Part shown: piece after piece, positions 44,719-52,999 of the stretch | How the letters are laid out: every line of letters begins with the position of its first letter | Numbering within the stretch: the first letter of the stretch is position 1 | NCBI GenBank assembly: GCA_022843385.1 | Contig: JALHNT010000010.1 | Span: forward strand, 100,385-164,384 | DNA from: Anaerolineae bacterium | Lineage (GTDB): Bacteria; Chloroflexota; Anaerolineae; Aggregatilineales; Phototrophicaceae | Reading direction: 5' to 3' | DNA: 64,000 nucleotides | Translations under genes and position numbers: made by a program | The notes under the pieces: model-generated | Database searches by the model: none | What the model was told of the DNA's origin: nothing | The model's input: the letters and a program-made list of their open reading frames with translations, nothing else

Positions 44719-46050
44719 CTAGCGCAGACCGGGTAGACCGGGAAAGTTGGGAAAACGTCCTTTACGCATCTGACTCATCATGGATTGCATGTCGCGGAAT
44801 TGTTTCAACACTTCGTTGACATCGCGCACCTCGGTGCCGCTGCCGACCGCGATGCGTTTGCGGCGACTGGCATTCAGGATTTTCGGATTATTGCGCTCGT
44901 CTTTAGTCATCGAGTTGATGATGGCCTCGACGCGCTTCATCCGCTTCTCGGCTTCTTCATTATTGATCTGATCGCGGAAACGATCCATCCCCGGTACCAT
45001 GCCCAGCAGTTGAGTGATCGGTCCCATCTTCTTGATCTTCTGCAACTGTTCGAGGAAGTCTTGCAACGTGAACTGATTTTCCATCAGCTTTTGCTGCAAC
45101 TTCATGGCTTCCTGCTCGTCGAAAGCCGCTTCCGCTTTCTCGATCAGGCTGAGGACATCGCCCATTCCCAGAATCCGGGAGGCCAGTCGATCCGGGTGGA
45201 ATTCCTCGAAACCATCAATTTTCTCGCCAGTGCCCAGGAATTTGATCGGCACATTGGTCACAGCGCGCATCGAAATGGCCGCGCCGCCACGCGCATCGCC
45301 ATCAATCTTGGTCAGGATAAGGCCGGTGATGCCGACGCGGGTGTTGAATCCTTGCGCGATGTTCACCGCTTCCTGACCAGTCATCGAGTCGGCGACCAGC
45401 AGCACTTCAGCCGGGTTGGTACGTCTCTTGATTTCTTCCAGCTCGCTCATCAGGTTGTCATCGATTTGCAGACGACCCGCCGTATCCAGAATGACGACAG
45501 CCGCACCGGCCTCGCGGGCAGCCTTCAGACCGTTGGCGCAGATGTCCGCCGGACGGGAGCGTGTGCCTTCTTCATAGATCGGCACATTGACCTGTTTTGC
45601 CAGGGTTTTCAACTGATCAACGGCTGCTGGTCGGTAAGTATCGGCAGCGACCAGGTAAGGCTGCCTACCATCTCGCCGCAGAAAGACGCACAGTTTAGCG
45701 GCAGTGGTCGTCTTGCCTGAACCCTGCAACCCGACCAACATGATGACATGCGGTTTGGTGCTGCCGGAGAAATTCAACCGTCCCGGCTCACCCAGCGTGG
45801 TGATCAGTTCTTCATGGACAATCTTGACAACCATCTGACCGGGCTTGAGCGCTTTGGCGACTTCGGCACCGATAGCCCGTTCTTTAACACGTTTAACAAA
45901 ATCCTTCACAACCGTCAGCGAGACATCTGCTTCGAGCAGCGCCATGCGCACTTCACGCATGACCGAATCGACATCCTTCTCGGTCAACTTGCCGCTGCGC
46001 CCCAGGTTGTCGAAGATGCCTTGCAAACGATCTGTTAAATTTTCAAACAT
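44719..46050 (-). CDS. ffh: Signal recognition particle protein Ffh (SRP54)
   Basis: The GTPase that delivers nascent membrane proteins to FtsY. The 443-residue protein shows the N helical bundle, G1 as GLQGSGKTTTAAK (residues about 107-119), DTAGR at 189-193, TKIDGDARGG, and the C-terminal M domain with Met-rich helices (FRDMQSMMSQMRKG) and the SRP RNA-binding ERNNPKILNASRRKRIAVGSG. First gene of the ffh-rpsP-khpA-rimM operon behind the promoter at 46077. The 4.5S/SRP RNA gene is not in view. Confidence 0.97.
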   Translation of the reverse strand: MFENLTDRLQGIFDNLGRSGKLTEKDVDSVMREVRMALLEADVSLTVVKDFVKRVKERAIGAEVAKALKPGQMVVKIVHEELITTLGEPGRLNFSGSTKPHVIMLVGLQGSGKTTTAAKLCVFLRRDGRQPYLVAADTYRPAAVDQLKTLAKQVNVPIYEEGTRSRPADICANGLKAAREAGAAVVILDTAGRLQIDDNLMSELEEIKRRTNPAEVLLVADSMTGQEAVNIAQGFNTRVGITGLILTKIDGDARGGAAISMRAVTNVPIKFLGTGEKIDGFEEFHPDRLASRILGMGDVLSLIEKAEAAFDEQEAMKLQQKLMENQFTLQDFLEQLQKIKKMGPITQLLGMVPGMDRFRDQINNEEAEKRMKRVEAIINSMTKDERNNPKILNASRRKRIAVGSGTEVRDVNEVLKQFRDMQSMMSQMRKGRFPNFPGLPGLR

Positions 46051-46076
46051 GCCTGTTCCCTTAAGCGAACCTCGCG

Positions 46077-46105
46077 ATTGTAGATGAACCCTCGGCGAGC
46101 GTCAA
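46077..46105 (-). promoter_or_regulatory. Promoter of the ffh-rpsP-khpA-rimM operon
   Basis: On the minus strand TTGACG (46100-46105) and TACAAT (46077-46082) are spaced by 17 bp, 26 bp before the ffh ATG. Confidence 0.75.
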
Positions 46106-46107
46106 GG

Positions 46108-46608
46108 TTATGCTTGCTGCGGCGTAATGTTATAGTAACCGCGATTGTGATAAGCCAATGGCTGGTGATCGCTGGAATGACCGGTAGCGACGACTTCACC
46201 AACAACGATGCGACTCACGCCCGCCGGATGAATATCGACCAACTTGCAATCCAGCCACGCCAGCGAGTCCGCCAGAATCGGTGCGCCTGTCACTGCTGTC
46301 ATCAGATTGACCTGATAGAATTTATCCGCGCCTTCTGGCAATTGGGCAAATCCCGCGAATTGTTTCGATAAATCAGCCTGATCGCTACGCAGCATCGACA
46401 CAGCGAATATGCCACTTTGTTCGATGATCTTGAAGGTATCAATGTAATGTTGTAATGAGATTAGAATCAGCGGCGGGTCAAGCGAAATGGACGTGAAGGA
46501 ACTGGCGGTCACGCCGGCGCGGCGTTCTCCATCGCGGGTGGTGACAACCGTCACGCCGCTGATCCACTGGCGCATGGTTGCTTTCAAGCTGTCGGAATCA
46601 ATGGGCAT
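46108..46608 (-). CDS. Flavin reductase-like FMN-binding protein
   Basis: A 166-residue protein of the flavin reductase / FMN-binding split barrel family. The motifs are MRQWISGVTVVTTRDGERRAGVTASSFTSISLDPPLILISL (FMN-binding face) and FAVSMLRSDQADLSKQFAG. Members reduce flavin with NAD(P)H for a partner oxygenase or serve as small oxidoreductases. No oxygenase gene is adjacent, so the partner is unknown. It stands 90 bp downstream of the metalloenzyme gene and may be a separate unit. Confidence 0.87.
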   Translation of the reverse strand: MPIDSDSLKATMRQWISGVTVVTTRDGERRAGVTASSFTSISLDPPLILISLQHYIDTFKIIEQSGIFAVSMLRSDQADLSKQFAGFAQLPEGADKFYQVNLMTAVTGAPILADSLAWLDCKLVDIHPAGVSRIVVGEVVATGHSSDHQPLAYHNRGYYNITPQQA

Positions 46609-46698
46609 TGTGCAGACTCACTTAAACATGATGAACGTTTGCAGCGATTATGAATTGAAAAGGGTTCAGCGACTATTGTACAAAAGGGCAGAGGGAAA

Positions 46699-47610
46699 TC
46701 ATACGCCCAGCAGCGCGGCCATGCGTGGGAAAATGTCTGTCAGGGCATGAAAATCACGGGCGAAGTCGGCTTTGCGGTTGCCGATCACCACTGTTGGTAC
46801 ATCATTTTCGGTGTGGTTACGATTGCCAATTTCTTCCATATTGCCGTGATCGCTGGTGATGATGACCAACCCTTCATCGGGTTGCCAGCTTTCCAACACA
46901 CCGGCCATCACCTCATCGAACAACTCCAACAGTTCAACGCCCCGTTCCAGCGGCCCACGATGACCCACCCAGTCCGTCATCCAGTGCGAGTGCATGGCGA
47001 AATCGTAGTTCCGCGAAAGAATGACCAGTTGGCGCCCCGCCTCGCGCGGGGTGTAGATGGGGGTATCGGTCAGACCTAGATACTGGTGCCATGATTTACC
47101 TGTCCATTCGGGTGTGAGCGCCGCGCCGGCCTTCAATTCGTCCATGCCAAACATCGGTTGACCTGCTTCATGGGCGGCCTGTTGAATCGACGAGCGCAGG
47201 GTTTTTCCCCGTGCGATGTCGTGATGCAAACCCTCTGGATAGGCATCCAGGAGTGCTGCTTTTTTCCCCTGGCGCGTCACACGCATGAAGAAATTGTCTT
47301 GGGCCAGGATAGCGCGTGTTGCTGCGTTCGGTTTAGGACCGTAATGCTCACCGATGATCTGCGGTACGTTTCTGCCGGTCAGGATGGTTGCCTGGCCGGT
47401 TCCACTTTGGGGACGTCCTGGAACACCCATTTGGGCATCAGTGGGCAAGAAACCTGCCAGATCGTTGTCCTGTCGTCCAGTTGACCGCAGCCAGCGCTGT
47501 CCATTGCTGAGGAGGTGCAGCGTCGGTGTATGGGCGATGGCAAATGGATTGACCGACGGATCGTCATCTCCCAGACCGATCCCGTCCAGAAATAACAACA
47601 GAATATGCAT
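46699..47610 (-). CDS. Metalloenzyme-superfamily (alkaline phosphatase/phosphopentomutase-like) protein
   Basis: A 303-residue protein of the alkaline-phosphatase-like metalloenzyme superfamily. It opens with the metal-binding LLLFLDGIGLGDDDPSVNP, has a candidate nucleophile region in GRPQSGTGQATILTGRN, and ends with TSDHGNMEEIGNRNHTENDVPTVVIG, the second metal-binding block shared with independent phosphoglycerate mutases. It is shorter than true iPGM (about 510 residues) and lacks its inserted domain, so the substrate is unknown. It follows the putative selenoprotein gene after 2 bp, in one operon. Confidence 0.8.
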   Translation of the reverse strand: MHILLLFLDGIGLGDDDPSVNPFAIAHTPTLHLLSNGQRWLRSTGRQDNDLAGFLPTDAQMGVPGRPQSGTGQATILTGRNVPQIIGEHYGPKPNAATRAILAQDNFFMRVTRQGKKAALLDAYPEGLHHDIARGKTLRSSIQQAAHEAGQPMFGMDELKAGAALTPEWTGKSWHQYLGLTDTPIYTPREAGRQLVILSRNYDFAMHSHWMTDWVGHRGPLERGVELLELFDEVMAGVLESWQPDEGLVIITSDHGNMEEIGNRNHTENDVPTVVIGNRKADFARDFHALTDIFPRMAALLGV

Positions 47611-47612
47611 GA

Positions 47613-48116
47613 TTACGAACCGTTTATGGAGATTGGCTCCCCAGCCGCAAGTGTCAGGTCATCTGATATCGGCAGGCGGTTTGCGCGCCAGACCTCTTGC
47701 CCGGTTGCATCAAATAGAACAAATTCGGGCGTAAAACGAAAATTGTATCGTTCGCTCAAGATTTGCCCGAATGACGTGTGGATGTCCACCCGCAGGATAT
47801 TGAACGATGGTCGGAGTTGTTCTGTGAGTGCATCAACCGCCGGTTGTGCTGCGATACATCCCATTCAATACTGGCTGAAGAACTCAAGCAATGTTGGTTT
47901 ACCATTACCGATCAGTTGCTCGGCGCTCGCCACACTGTCTACATCGCTGCTGCTGGGACGAATAGCCGACCAGATGCCGATCATGATCCCGCCCGCCACA
48001 ACAAGTATCATCAGACTGTTCAGCCCGCTGACGCGACGCAATCGCAGCCCGACCAGAACGGTCAGCAGGACAGTGGAGATCATGAGGACGGCAGAGAACT
48101 GATTGAAGATGGTCAT
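47613..48116 (-). CDS. Putative membrane-anchored thioredoxin-like selenoprotein (in-frame TGA = Sec84)
   Basis: A 167-residue frame interrupted by one TGA (47865-47867). Conventional calling would give two 83-residue proteins, the upstream ending FFSQY and the downstream starting MGC. Read together, two hydrophobic helices (about residues 8-25 and 33-52) are followed by a thioredoxin fold: KPTLLEFFSQY-U-MGC-IAAQPAVDAL, then a strand, and the cis-Pro loop RFTPEFVLFD (Thr129-Pro130). The TGA takes the first redox cysteine of CxxC, giving U84-M-G-C87. A bSECIS-like hairpin follows. The start overlaps the upstream MBL gene (ATGA) and the stop lies 2 bp from the next ATG, as in an intact operon gene. 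The alternatives are a nonsense mutation or sequencing error of a Cys codon (TGT/TGC). Confidence 0.75.
47830..47849 (-). promoter_or_regulatory. Candidate bacterial SECIS element
   Basis: On the minus strand GCACAACC (47849-47842) pairs with GGTTG (47838-47834) and TGC (47832-47830), with one bulged A, around the apical loop GGC (47841-47839). The loop begins 23 nt after the TGA. Published bacterial SECIS rules ask for a hairpin with 16-37 nt between UGA and apical loop and at least one G in the first two loop positions; both are met. Confidence 0.55.
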
Positions 48117-48778
48117 GATGTATGGTTGTGATGCAGATATTCCAATAAGAAGGGATTGGTGGTCCGTTCCTTACCGATGGTGGTCATGCCCATGTGACCA
48201 GGCAGTACCCGCACCTCATCGCCCAGTGGCACGAGCTTGTCCACAATCGAGCGCATGAGTGTTTCGTAATCGCTGCCAGGAAGGTCAGTGCGTCCAACGC
48301 TCCGCTCGAACAGACAGTCGCCGCTGAACACGATGTTGCCTGCCGCCATGAAATAGCTCAGGTGTCCTGGTGCATGACCCGGCGTGTACAGGGTTTGCAA
48401 TTGGATGCTGCCGAGTGTGATGGTTTCAGGATCGCTCGTCAGCCAGCGATCCGGTTCAGCCGCGGTTGGAAAGAGCGCACCAGTGAACATCAGGCCGGTC
48501 TGGGGCAGGGATGTCAGCAGAGGGCGCGAGTCGGCATGAATGTAGAACGGTGCGCCGGTCAGCGCCTTGAGGTCTTTGCTGGCAAGGACATGGTCAAAAT
48601 GTGCATGGGTTGCCAGGATGAGTTTGATCTCCCAACCCGCATCGCGGGCGGTCTGTAGAATCAGCGGCGCTTCATCGACTGGATCAATCACCAGCGCTTC
48701 GTGGGTGAGGGTATCCGCCACGATGTAACAGTGCGTTTGTACCAGTCCCAGCGTCAGAATGCGAATTTCGATGCTCAT
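48113..48778 (-). CDS. MBL-fold hydrolase (glyoxalase II-like)
   Basis: A 221-residue soluble metallo-beta-lactamase-fold protein of the GloB-like branch: NCYIVAD-like start (QTHCYIVADTLTHEALVIDPVDE), metal site THAHFDHV, then TPGHAPGHLSYF, FSGDCLFERSVGRTDLPGSDYETL and VLPGHMGMTTIGKERTTNPF. Members hydrolyse thioesters such as S-lactoylglutathione or related conjugates. It overlaps murJ upstream (ATGA) and the thioredoxin-like gene downstream (ATGA), so it shares regulation with a thiol/selenol redox protein; a role in thiol metabolism is possible. Confidence 0.88.
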   Translation of the reverse strand: MSIEIRILTLGLVQTHCYIVADTLTHEALVIDPVDEAPLILQTARDAGWEIKLILATHAHFDHVLASKDLKALTGAPFYIHADSRPLLTSLPQTGLMFTGALFPTAAEPDRWLTSDPETITLGSIQLQTLYTPGHAPGHLSYFMAAGNIVFSGDCLFERSVGRTDLPGSDYETLMRSIVDKLVPLGDEVRVLPGHMGMTTIGKERTTNPFLLEYLHHNHTS

Positions 48779-50442
48779 GCTACAGCCTCAACAGGTTGGC
48801 GGCGCAGGATCAAACAGAGCAAAGTTTGCACCTCGTCCAGTTTCAGCGCTAAGGCGGTGACAAAGAAGACTGCGGCACCGACACCCATTTCGAGCGCGAT
48901 CTGGATCAGTGTGACAACACGCCCTGATCCGGTCAGCCCCAGCAGCGCCCACAGGCTGTCCAGCAGGATGATCGCCAGACCCATCACCAGACTCGCGACC
49001 AGCGTGATGAGCGTGGTACGCGCCAGGGCATTGCCTTCGATCCCTTTCCAGCGGCGCTGCAATATGAACAGCAGCACAATCACCTCAAAGGCGACGCCCA
49101 GCGAATTTGCCATTGCCAGCCCGCCGACATCACCGGTGTGGCGCTGCACGAAAAGGTAGGAGAATTGGGCAGCGAACCAGGTCGAGTGGCTGTTCTCGGC
49201 GATATTGACCTGGCTGAGAACGAATGCCAGCACGATGTTGATGGCGGCTGCCAGGACGGCGACCAACAAAGGTGTCCACGTGTCTTTGTCCGCGTAGAAG
49301 CTGCGGGCGACGATTTCCAGAGCGGAATGCACCACCAGTCCCAGGGCAAAGGCGCGTACCGTGCTGAAGACCAGGGCAGTTGCCGAGGCGTCGAATGCGC
49401 CGCCCTCCAGCAGACTGATGGCAGATTGCCCGACCAGTATCAGGCCGATAGCGGATGGAATGGTTGCAATCATGATGAAACGGAGCGCACCAGCCATCGC
49501 GCCGCGTTTGCCTTCTGTATCGCCCAGTTCGCTTAAGGCCGCCAGGGTTGGGAATATCACCGTCCCCAGCGCTGTGCCGATCAGCGTCTCCGGGATTTGC
49601 ATCAGTCGCCAGCCCCAACTGAGGGCGCTGACCGAGCCTTCGCCCAGCCGTGAGGCGACGTTATTCATCACCAGGAATTCCAGGTTGAACAGGCCGACGC
49701 TCGCCATGCGCGGCAACATCAGCCGGATCAGTCGCCAGAGCTGCGGGTCACGCCAGCCAAGCAGCGGTTGCCAGTGCAATCGCTGTCGCAGCAATCCCGG
49801 AATCTGAATGCCAAGGTGCAGCATCGCCCCCAGAACCGCGCCATAGGCCACCCCTTGAATGCCGAACGGACGTATCAGGACGCCCGCGCCAAACAGGATG
49901 CCTACATCCAGCATGATCGGTGCCAGTGCTGGCAGTAGAAAATGATTGTGGCTTTGCAGAATACCCATCACGACGCCGCTGGTAGACATGATCACGGTGC
50001 TGAAAGCCATAATCCGCAGCAGACTAACGCTTTCGGCCTGACCAGCCGGCGAGAAACCGGGGGCGGCTCCGGCCACCAAAGCTGGGGCAAACAGGATCAT
50101 CAGCAGGCTTAGGGTCAAGGTGATGAGGAACAGCGTATTGAGGACATAACTACTGATGCGCCAGGCACCGGCGCGATCATTGCGCGCCAGATAGCCGCCG
50201 AAGATTGGGATGAACGTATGCAGCAGAGCAATTCCACCAATCAGGTTGGTGATCTGGTCGGTGATGCTGCTGGCGATGACGAAGTTGTCCCACTCGCGCC
50301 CGACGCCAAAAACATTGAAGATTAGCACGGTCTGAACCAGGCTGATCCCCTTGGTGACGCCGAAGGCGAGCGCCACGACCAGGGTAGAAATGGCAATTCG
50401 ACGTGTACGGTTTTCAGCCACCGTGTTGGCGGTTGCAGTCAT
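48775..50442 (-). CDS. murJ: Lipid II flippase MurJ
   Basis: MOP-superfamily flippase moving lipid II across the membrane for peptidoglycan synthesis. The 555-residue protein has about 14 helices, an N-terminal FGVTKGISLVQTVLIFNVFGVGREWDNFVIA matching the MurJ first-helix/loop pattern, and internal motifs PRMASVGLFNLEFLVMNNVASRLGEGSVSALSWGWRLMQIPETLIGTALGTVIFPTLAALS typical of the family. It lies 6 bp behind the C39-like gene and overlaps the MBL gene by 4 bp. Confidence 0.93.
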   Translation of the reverse strand: MTATANTVAENRTRRIAISTLVVALAFGVTKGISLVQTVLIFNVFGVGREWDNFVIASSITDQITNLIGGIALLHTFIPIFGGYLARNDRAGAWRISSYVLNTLFLITLTLSLLMILFAPALVAGAAPGFSPAGQAESVSLLRIMAFSTVIMSTSGVVMGILQSHNHFLLPALAPIMLDVGILFGAGVLIRPFGIQGVAYGAVLGAMLHLGIQIPGLLRQRLHWQPLLGWRDPQLWRLIRLMLPRMASVGLFNLEFLVMNNVASRLGEGSVSALSWGWRLMQIPETLIGTALGTVIFPTLAALSELGDTEGKRGAMAGALRFIMIATIPSAIGLILVGQSAISLLEGGAFDASATALVFSTVRAFALGLVVHSALEIVARSFYADKDTWTPLLVAVLAAAINIVLAFVLSQVNIAENSHSTWFAAQFSYLFVQRHTGDVGGLAMANSLGVAFEVIVLLFILQRRWKGIEGNALARTTLITLVASLVMGLAIILLDSLWALLGLTGSGRVVTLIQIALEMGVGAAVFFVTALALKLDEVQTLLCLILRRQPVEAVA

Positions 50443-50448
50443 ATCCGG

Positions 50449-52092
50449 TTAGCTCGGTAACGAGGCCAGCGCAGCCTGTGCGTCTGTATACCCAGGGTGA
50501 TGGACGAGCGCTTGCCGGAATGAAGCGCGCGCTTTGCTGAAGTCGCCTTCAGCCTGATAGACCTTGCCCTGCCAGAAGTGCAGTTCTTCGATGTACTGCC
50601 CACCGCTGTTCATGCTGGAATTGACCAGCGTCAGAATGTCTTCGTAACGACCCTGCTGAAAGTAAGCGGTGAAGGGGCCAAATTGATACATGGTCATGCG
50701 CCAGTGCAGCCCAGCCACCCGCGCCCGGTCATAGGCGGCTGCCGCCTCTGCATATTGGCCCAGTTCAGTGTAGGCCGTGCCAATGTTGAACCAGGCAAAG
50801 GCGTCGTTGGGGTTGGCGCGGGCTTCACTCTGGGCAGTCTGCAAGGCAATTTCAGCAGCTTGTTGAGTATCCATCAAATCGCCGAGGATGGTCGTAATGG
50901 TGTTCTCATCTTGAGGTTGATAGATGACGATGAAGGTGCGGTTGAAATTCTGCCAGAAGGCATCGAAGTCCTTGTATGGCTTGGGCATCCCGCTGCCATT
51001 TTCGCCACTTCCGAGATAGCTGTCGTAAACGAAGAAGCTCTGTAATGTGTCGTCATAACCGACGACCGTCTGGTAATGGCCCAGCCAGTCTGAACCCTCG
51101 AACATGTAGCCGGTTTCGATCACCACCGGGAAGCCATTGCCGATCAATTGCTTGAGGACTTCCATATTGCCACCGATCCGGGTCAGCGCCTTGAGGTCGG
51201 TGTTGACCTCGACAAACTCAACCAGTTCCCAGGGATTAACATTTTTGTCTTCGCGGTCTGGCTTGAGGAAGCTGACGGCAAATTCCTGATCGCGCGTCCA
51301 GCCATAATAGCTGAGTGCCATGGTGATGTTGGCTGGGCCGCAATTGTTCCAGCCCTGCTTGACATGCTTGATGCCACCCAGGAGTTTGTTGGGCGGACGC
51401 GGCACGCCGCTGTTGGATACTGGCTGTGGTGTGGGTGCAATCGAGACAGCCGTAGGTGGCAGGGTTGGCTGAATGACCGGTGTCATGCTCGGCGCAACCG
51501 TCGCGGTGGCCGCCAGCGTGGGTGTTTGGCTGGGCATGAGCGTTGGTGTCGCTGCTGCGTCGACTGCTGCTGGTTGCCCAAGAGTGGCTGTGGCTGGCGC
51601 ACCAAATGAACCACTCAGTAAGTCATCAACAGAAATGCTGCCTTCCTGAACCGCCATCGGCGTCGGCAGGACGGTATCGGCGGGTGGTAGCGGGGGTGCG
51701 AAGACCTCCATGAAGGGAAGATAGCGCTTGACAGTCTCTCGCTGACCGGGGGCGAGGTTGCTACGAAACATCAGGATGAAGACCAGACCGCCGCCGATCC
51801 AGACCAAGACCCAGAAAGAGGTCAAAATGATGGCAGAGTGACGCGGCAAGACTCGGCGCAGCGCAACAGCCAACAAGATGCTGCCAATGGTCAGAATCGG
51901 CGCGGCTATGATGCCCCACTGCAACAGTTCACTCATGCTAGGGCGAACCTGCAAGATGATGATTCCGATGATGACTGCCAGCACAAAGAGGACAAACACG
52001 CCTACGGTGGCGATGAGGAGCAGGCGCGGTGGCGGGGGAACACCATCATCGAACTCGCGCAGTGGCAATCGGTTCATCTGTTCACGGTTCAT
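50449..52092 (-). CDS. Membrane-anchored C39-like cysteine peptidase with TPR repeats
   Basis: A 547-residue protein with three N-terminal hydrophobic segments (about residues 24-48, 57-78 and 88-110), then a Pro/Thr linker (to about residue 235). A C39-like papain-fold domain follows: the nucleophile region is KQGWNNCGPANITMALSYYGW, the catalytic His region is HYQTVVGYDD, and then FFVYDSYLG. The C-terminal ~130 residues are TPR-like (NPNDAFAWFNIGTAYTELGQYAEAAAAYDRA). The Cys and His of the dyad are present, so it may be an active peptidase on the outer face. First gene of the operon that continues into murJ. A GGGAGAGAG site precedes the ATG. Confidence 0.87.
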   Translation of the reverse strand: MNREQMNRLPLREFDDGVPPPPRLLLIATVGVFVLFVLAVIIGIIILQVRPSMSELLQWGIIAAPILTIGSILLAVALRRVLPRHSAIILTSFWVLVWIGGGLVFILMFRSNLAPGQRETVKRYLPFMEVFAPPLPPADTVLPTPMAVQEGSISVDDLLSGSFGAPATATLGQPAAVDAAATPTLMPSQTPTLAATATVAPSMTPVIQPTLPPTAVSIAPTPQPVSNSGVPRPPNKLLGGIKHVKQGWNNCGPANITMALSYYGWTRDQEFAVSFLKPDREDKNVNPWELVEFVEVNTDLKALTRIGGNMEVLKQLIGNGFPVVIETGYMFEGSDWLGHYQTVVGYDDTLQSFFVYDSYLGSGENGSGMPKPYKDFDAFWQNFNRTFIVIYQPQDENTITTILGDLMDTQQAAEIALQTAQSEARANPNDAFAWFNIGTAYTELGQYAEAAAAYDRARVAGLHWRMTMYQFGPFTAYFQQGRYEDILTLVNSSMNSGGQYIEELHFWQGKVYQAEGDFSKARASFRQALVHHPGYTDAQAALASLPS

Positions 52093-52143
52093 TTGCGCTC
52101 TCTCCCATTCAGAAACGATTATGGTTTCTGACTGTTGGCTTGC

Positions 52144-52156
52144 ATAAGAGTCTTAT
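52144..52156. promoter_or_regulatory. Inverted repeat overlapping the C39/murJ operon promoter
   Basis: ATAAGA-G-TCTTAT is a perfect 6+6 inverted repeat abutting the -10 of the minus-strand promoter. AAGAGTCT recurs 20 bp away. A possible operator. Confidence 0.4.
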
Positions 52157-52184
52157 ACTACAGAAGAGTCTACGGGATCGTCAA
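52155..52184 (-). promoter_or_regulatory. Promoter of the C39-murJ-MBL-thioredoxin-metalloenzyme operon
   Basis: On the minus strand TTGACG (52179-52184) and TAGTAT (52155-52160) are spaced by 18 bp, about 60 bp before the ATG at 52092. Confidence 0.5.
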
Positions 52185-52249
52185 GTTATCTGCCGGAGCG
52201 CTGCTCTGCGCTTACCGTGCGGTTGCCTGACGCTGGCCGTCTTCTCATC

Positions 52250-52277
52250 TTTACAGGCTGGCATTCTGACATATGAT
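52250..52277 (+). promoter_or_regulatory. Promoter of the PHP gene
   Basis: TTTACA (52250-52255) and TATGAT (52272-52277) are spaced by 16 bp, 38 bp before the ATG at 52316. Each box has one mismatch to consensus. Confidence 0.6.
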
Positions 52278-52315
52278 GATAGAAGCCCGGAGTGACCTTG
52301 TGGAGATGTGTGTCT

Positions 52316-52999
52316 ATGTCAGCGGTCTGGAATGTCGAGCTTCATAGCCATAGCTTGTGGTCCAAAGATTGTGTCGTCAGCTTCGAAGCCATCATTGAGT
52401 GCTGCCGCCAGCGTGGAATACACAAGATCGCCGTCACGGATCATAACACAGCGGATGGTGCGCTCCTAATGCAGGCACTTGCCCCCGACCTGGTGATTGT
52501 CGGCGAAGAAATCATGACAACCGAGGGTGAAATCCTGGCCTATTTCGTACAGGAGAGCATCCCCGCCATGCTGACCCCTGCTGAAACCATCCGGCGACTA
52601 CGTGACCAGGGCGCAATCATCAGTGTGGCGCATCCTTTTGACCGGCTGCGGAAAGGTGCCTGGGAGAAAGATGCCTTGCTGCGTATTGCCGACAAAGTGG
52701 ACGCGCTAGAAGTATTCAATGCTCGCTGCGTGTTCAAGGAAGATAATCTGCTTTCCCAGAAATTCGCGCGCGCCCATGGTCTGGCCGGAACAGCCGGGTC
52801 GGATGCCCACAGCATCCTCGAATATGGGACAACCTATGTGAAGATGCCCGTTTTTGATGGCCCTGCCGAATTTTTGGTAGCGCTGCGGCAGGCGGAATAT
52901 GTCAATCGTTACAGCTCTTTCTGGGTTCATGGCTTCAGTTCAGCCGCCAAGTGGTCTAAGAAGCTGGGACTCAAGCCCCGGCAGTGGGCAGGGGGCTGA
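52316..52999 (+). CDS. PHP-domain metal-dependent phosphoesterase
   Basis: A 227-residue single PHP domain. The four metal-binding blocks are ELHSHSLWSKD, VTDHNTADGA, a VAHPFDRLRKG block, and GTAGSDAHSILEYG. PHP proteins of this size act on 3',5'-nucleoside bisphosphates, oligonucleotides or histidinol phosphate; here the substrate is unknown. The ATG at 52316 with a GGAG site is preferred over an earlier in-frame start. The gene overlaps the convergent PBP-like gene by 29 bp at its 3' end. Confidence 0.87.
   Translation: MSAVWNVELHSHSLWSKDCVVSFEAIIECCRQRGIHKIAVTDHNTADGALLMQALAPDLVIVGEEIMTTEGEILAYFVQESIPAMLTPAETIRRLRDQGAIISVAHPFDRLRKGAWEKDALLRIADKVDALEVFNARCVFKEDNLLSQKFARAHGLAGTAGSDAHSILEYGTTYVKMPVFDGPAEFLVALRQAEYVNRYSSFWVHGFSSAAKWSKKLGLKPRQWAGG

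Noticed and set aside
44785..45720. 311-codon plus-strand frame opposite ffh
   Set aside because: It is antisense to ffh and is explained by codon bias of that gene.
47613..47864. Independent small protein starting at the Met after the TGA
   Set aside because: It would start in the middle of a thioredoxin active site, has no ribosome site of its own, and its first residues only make sense as a continuation of the upstream frame.
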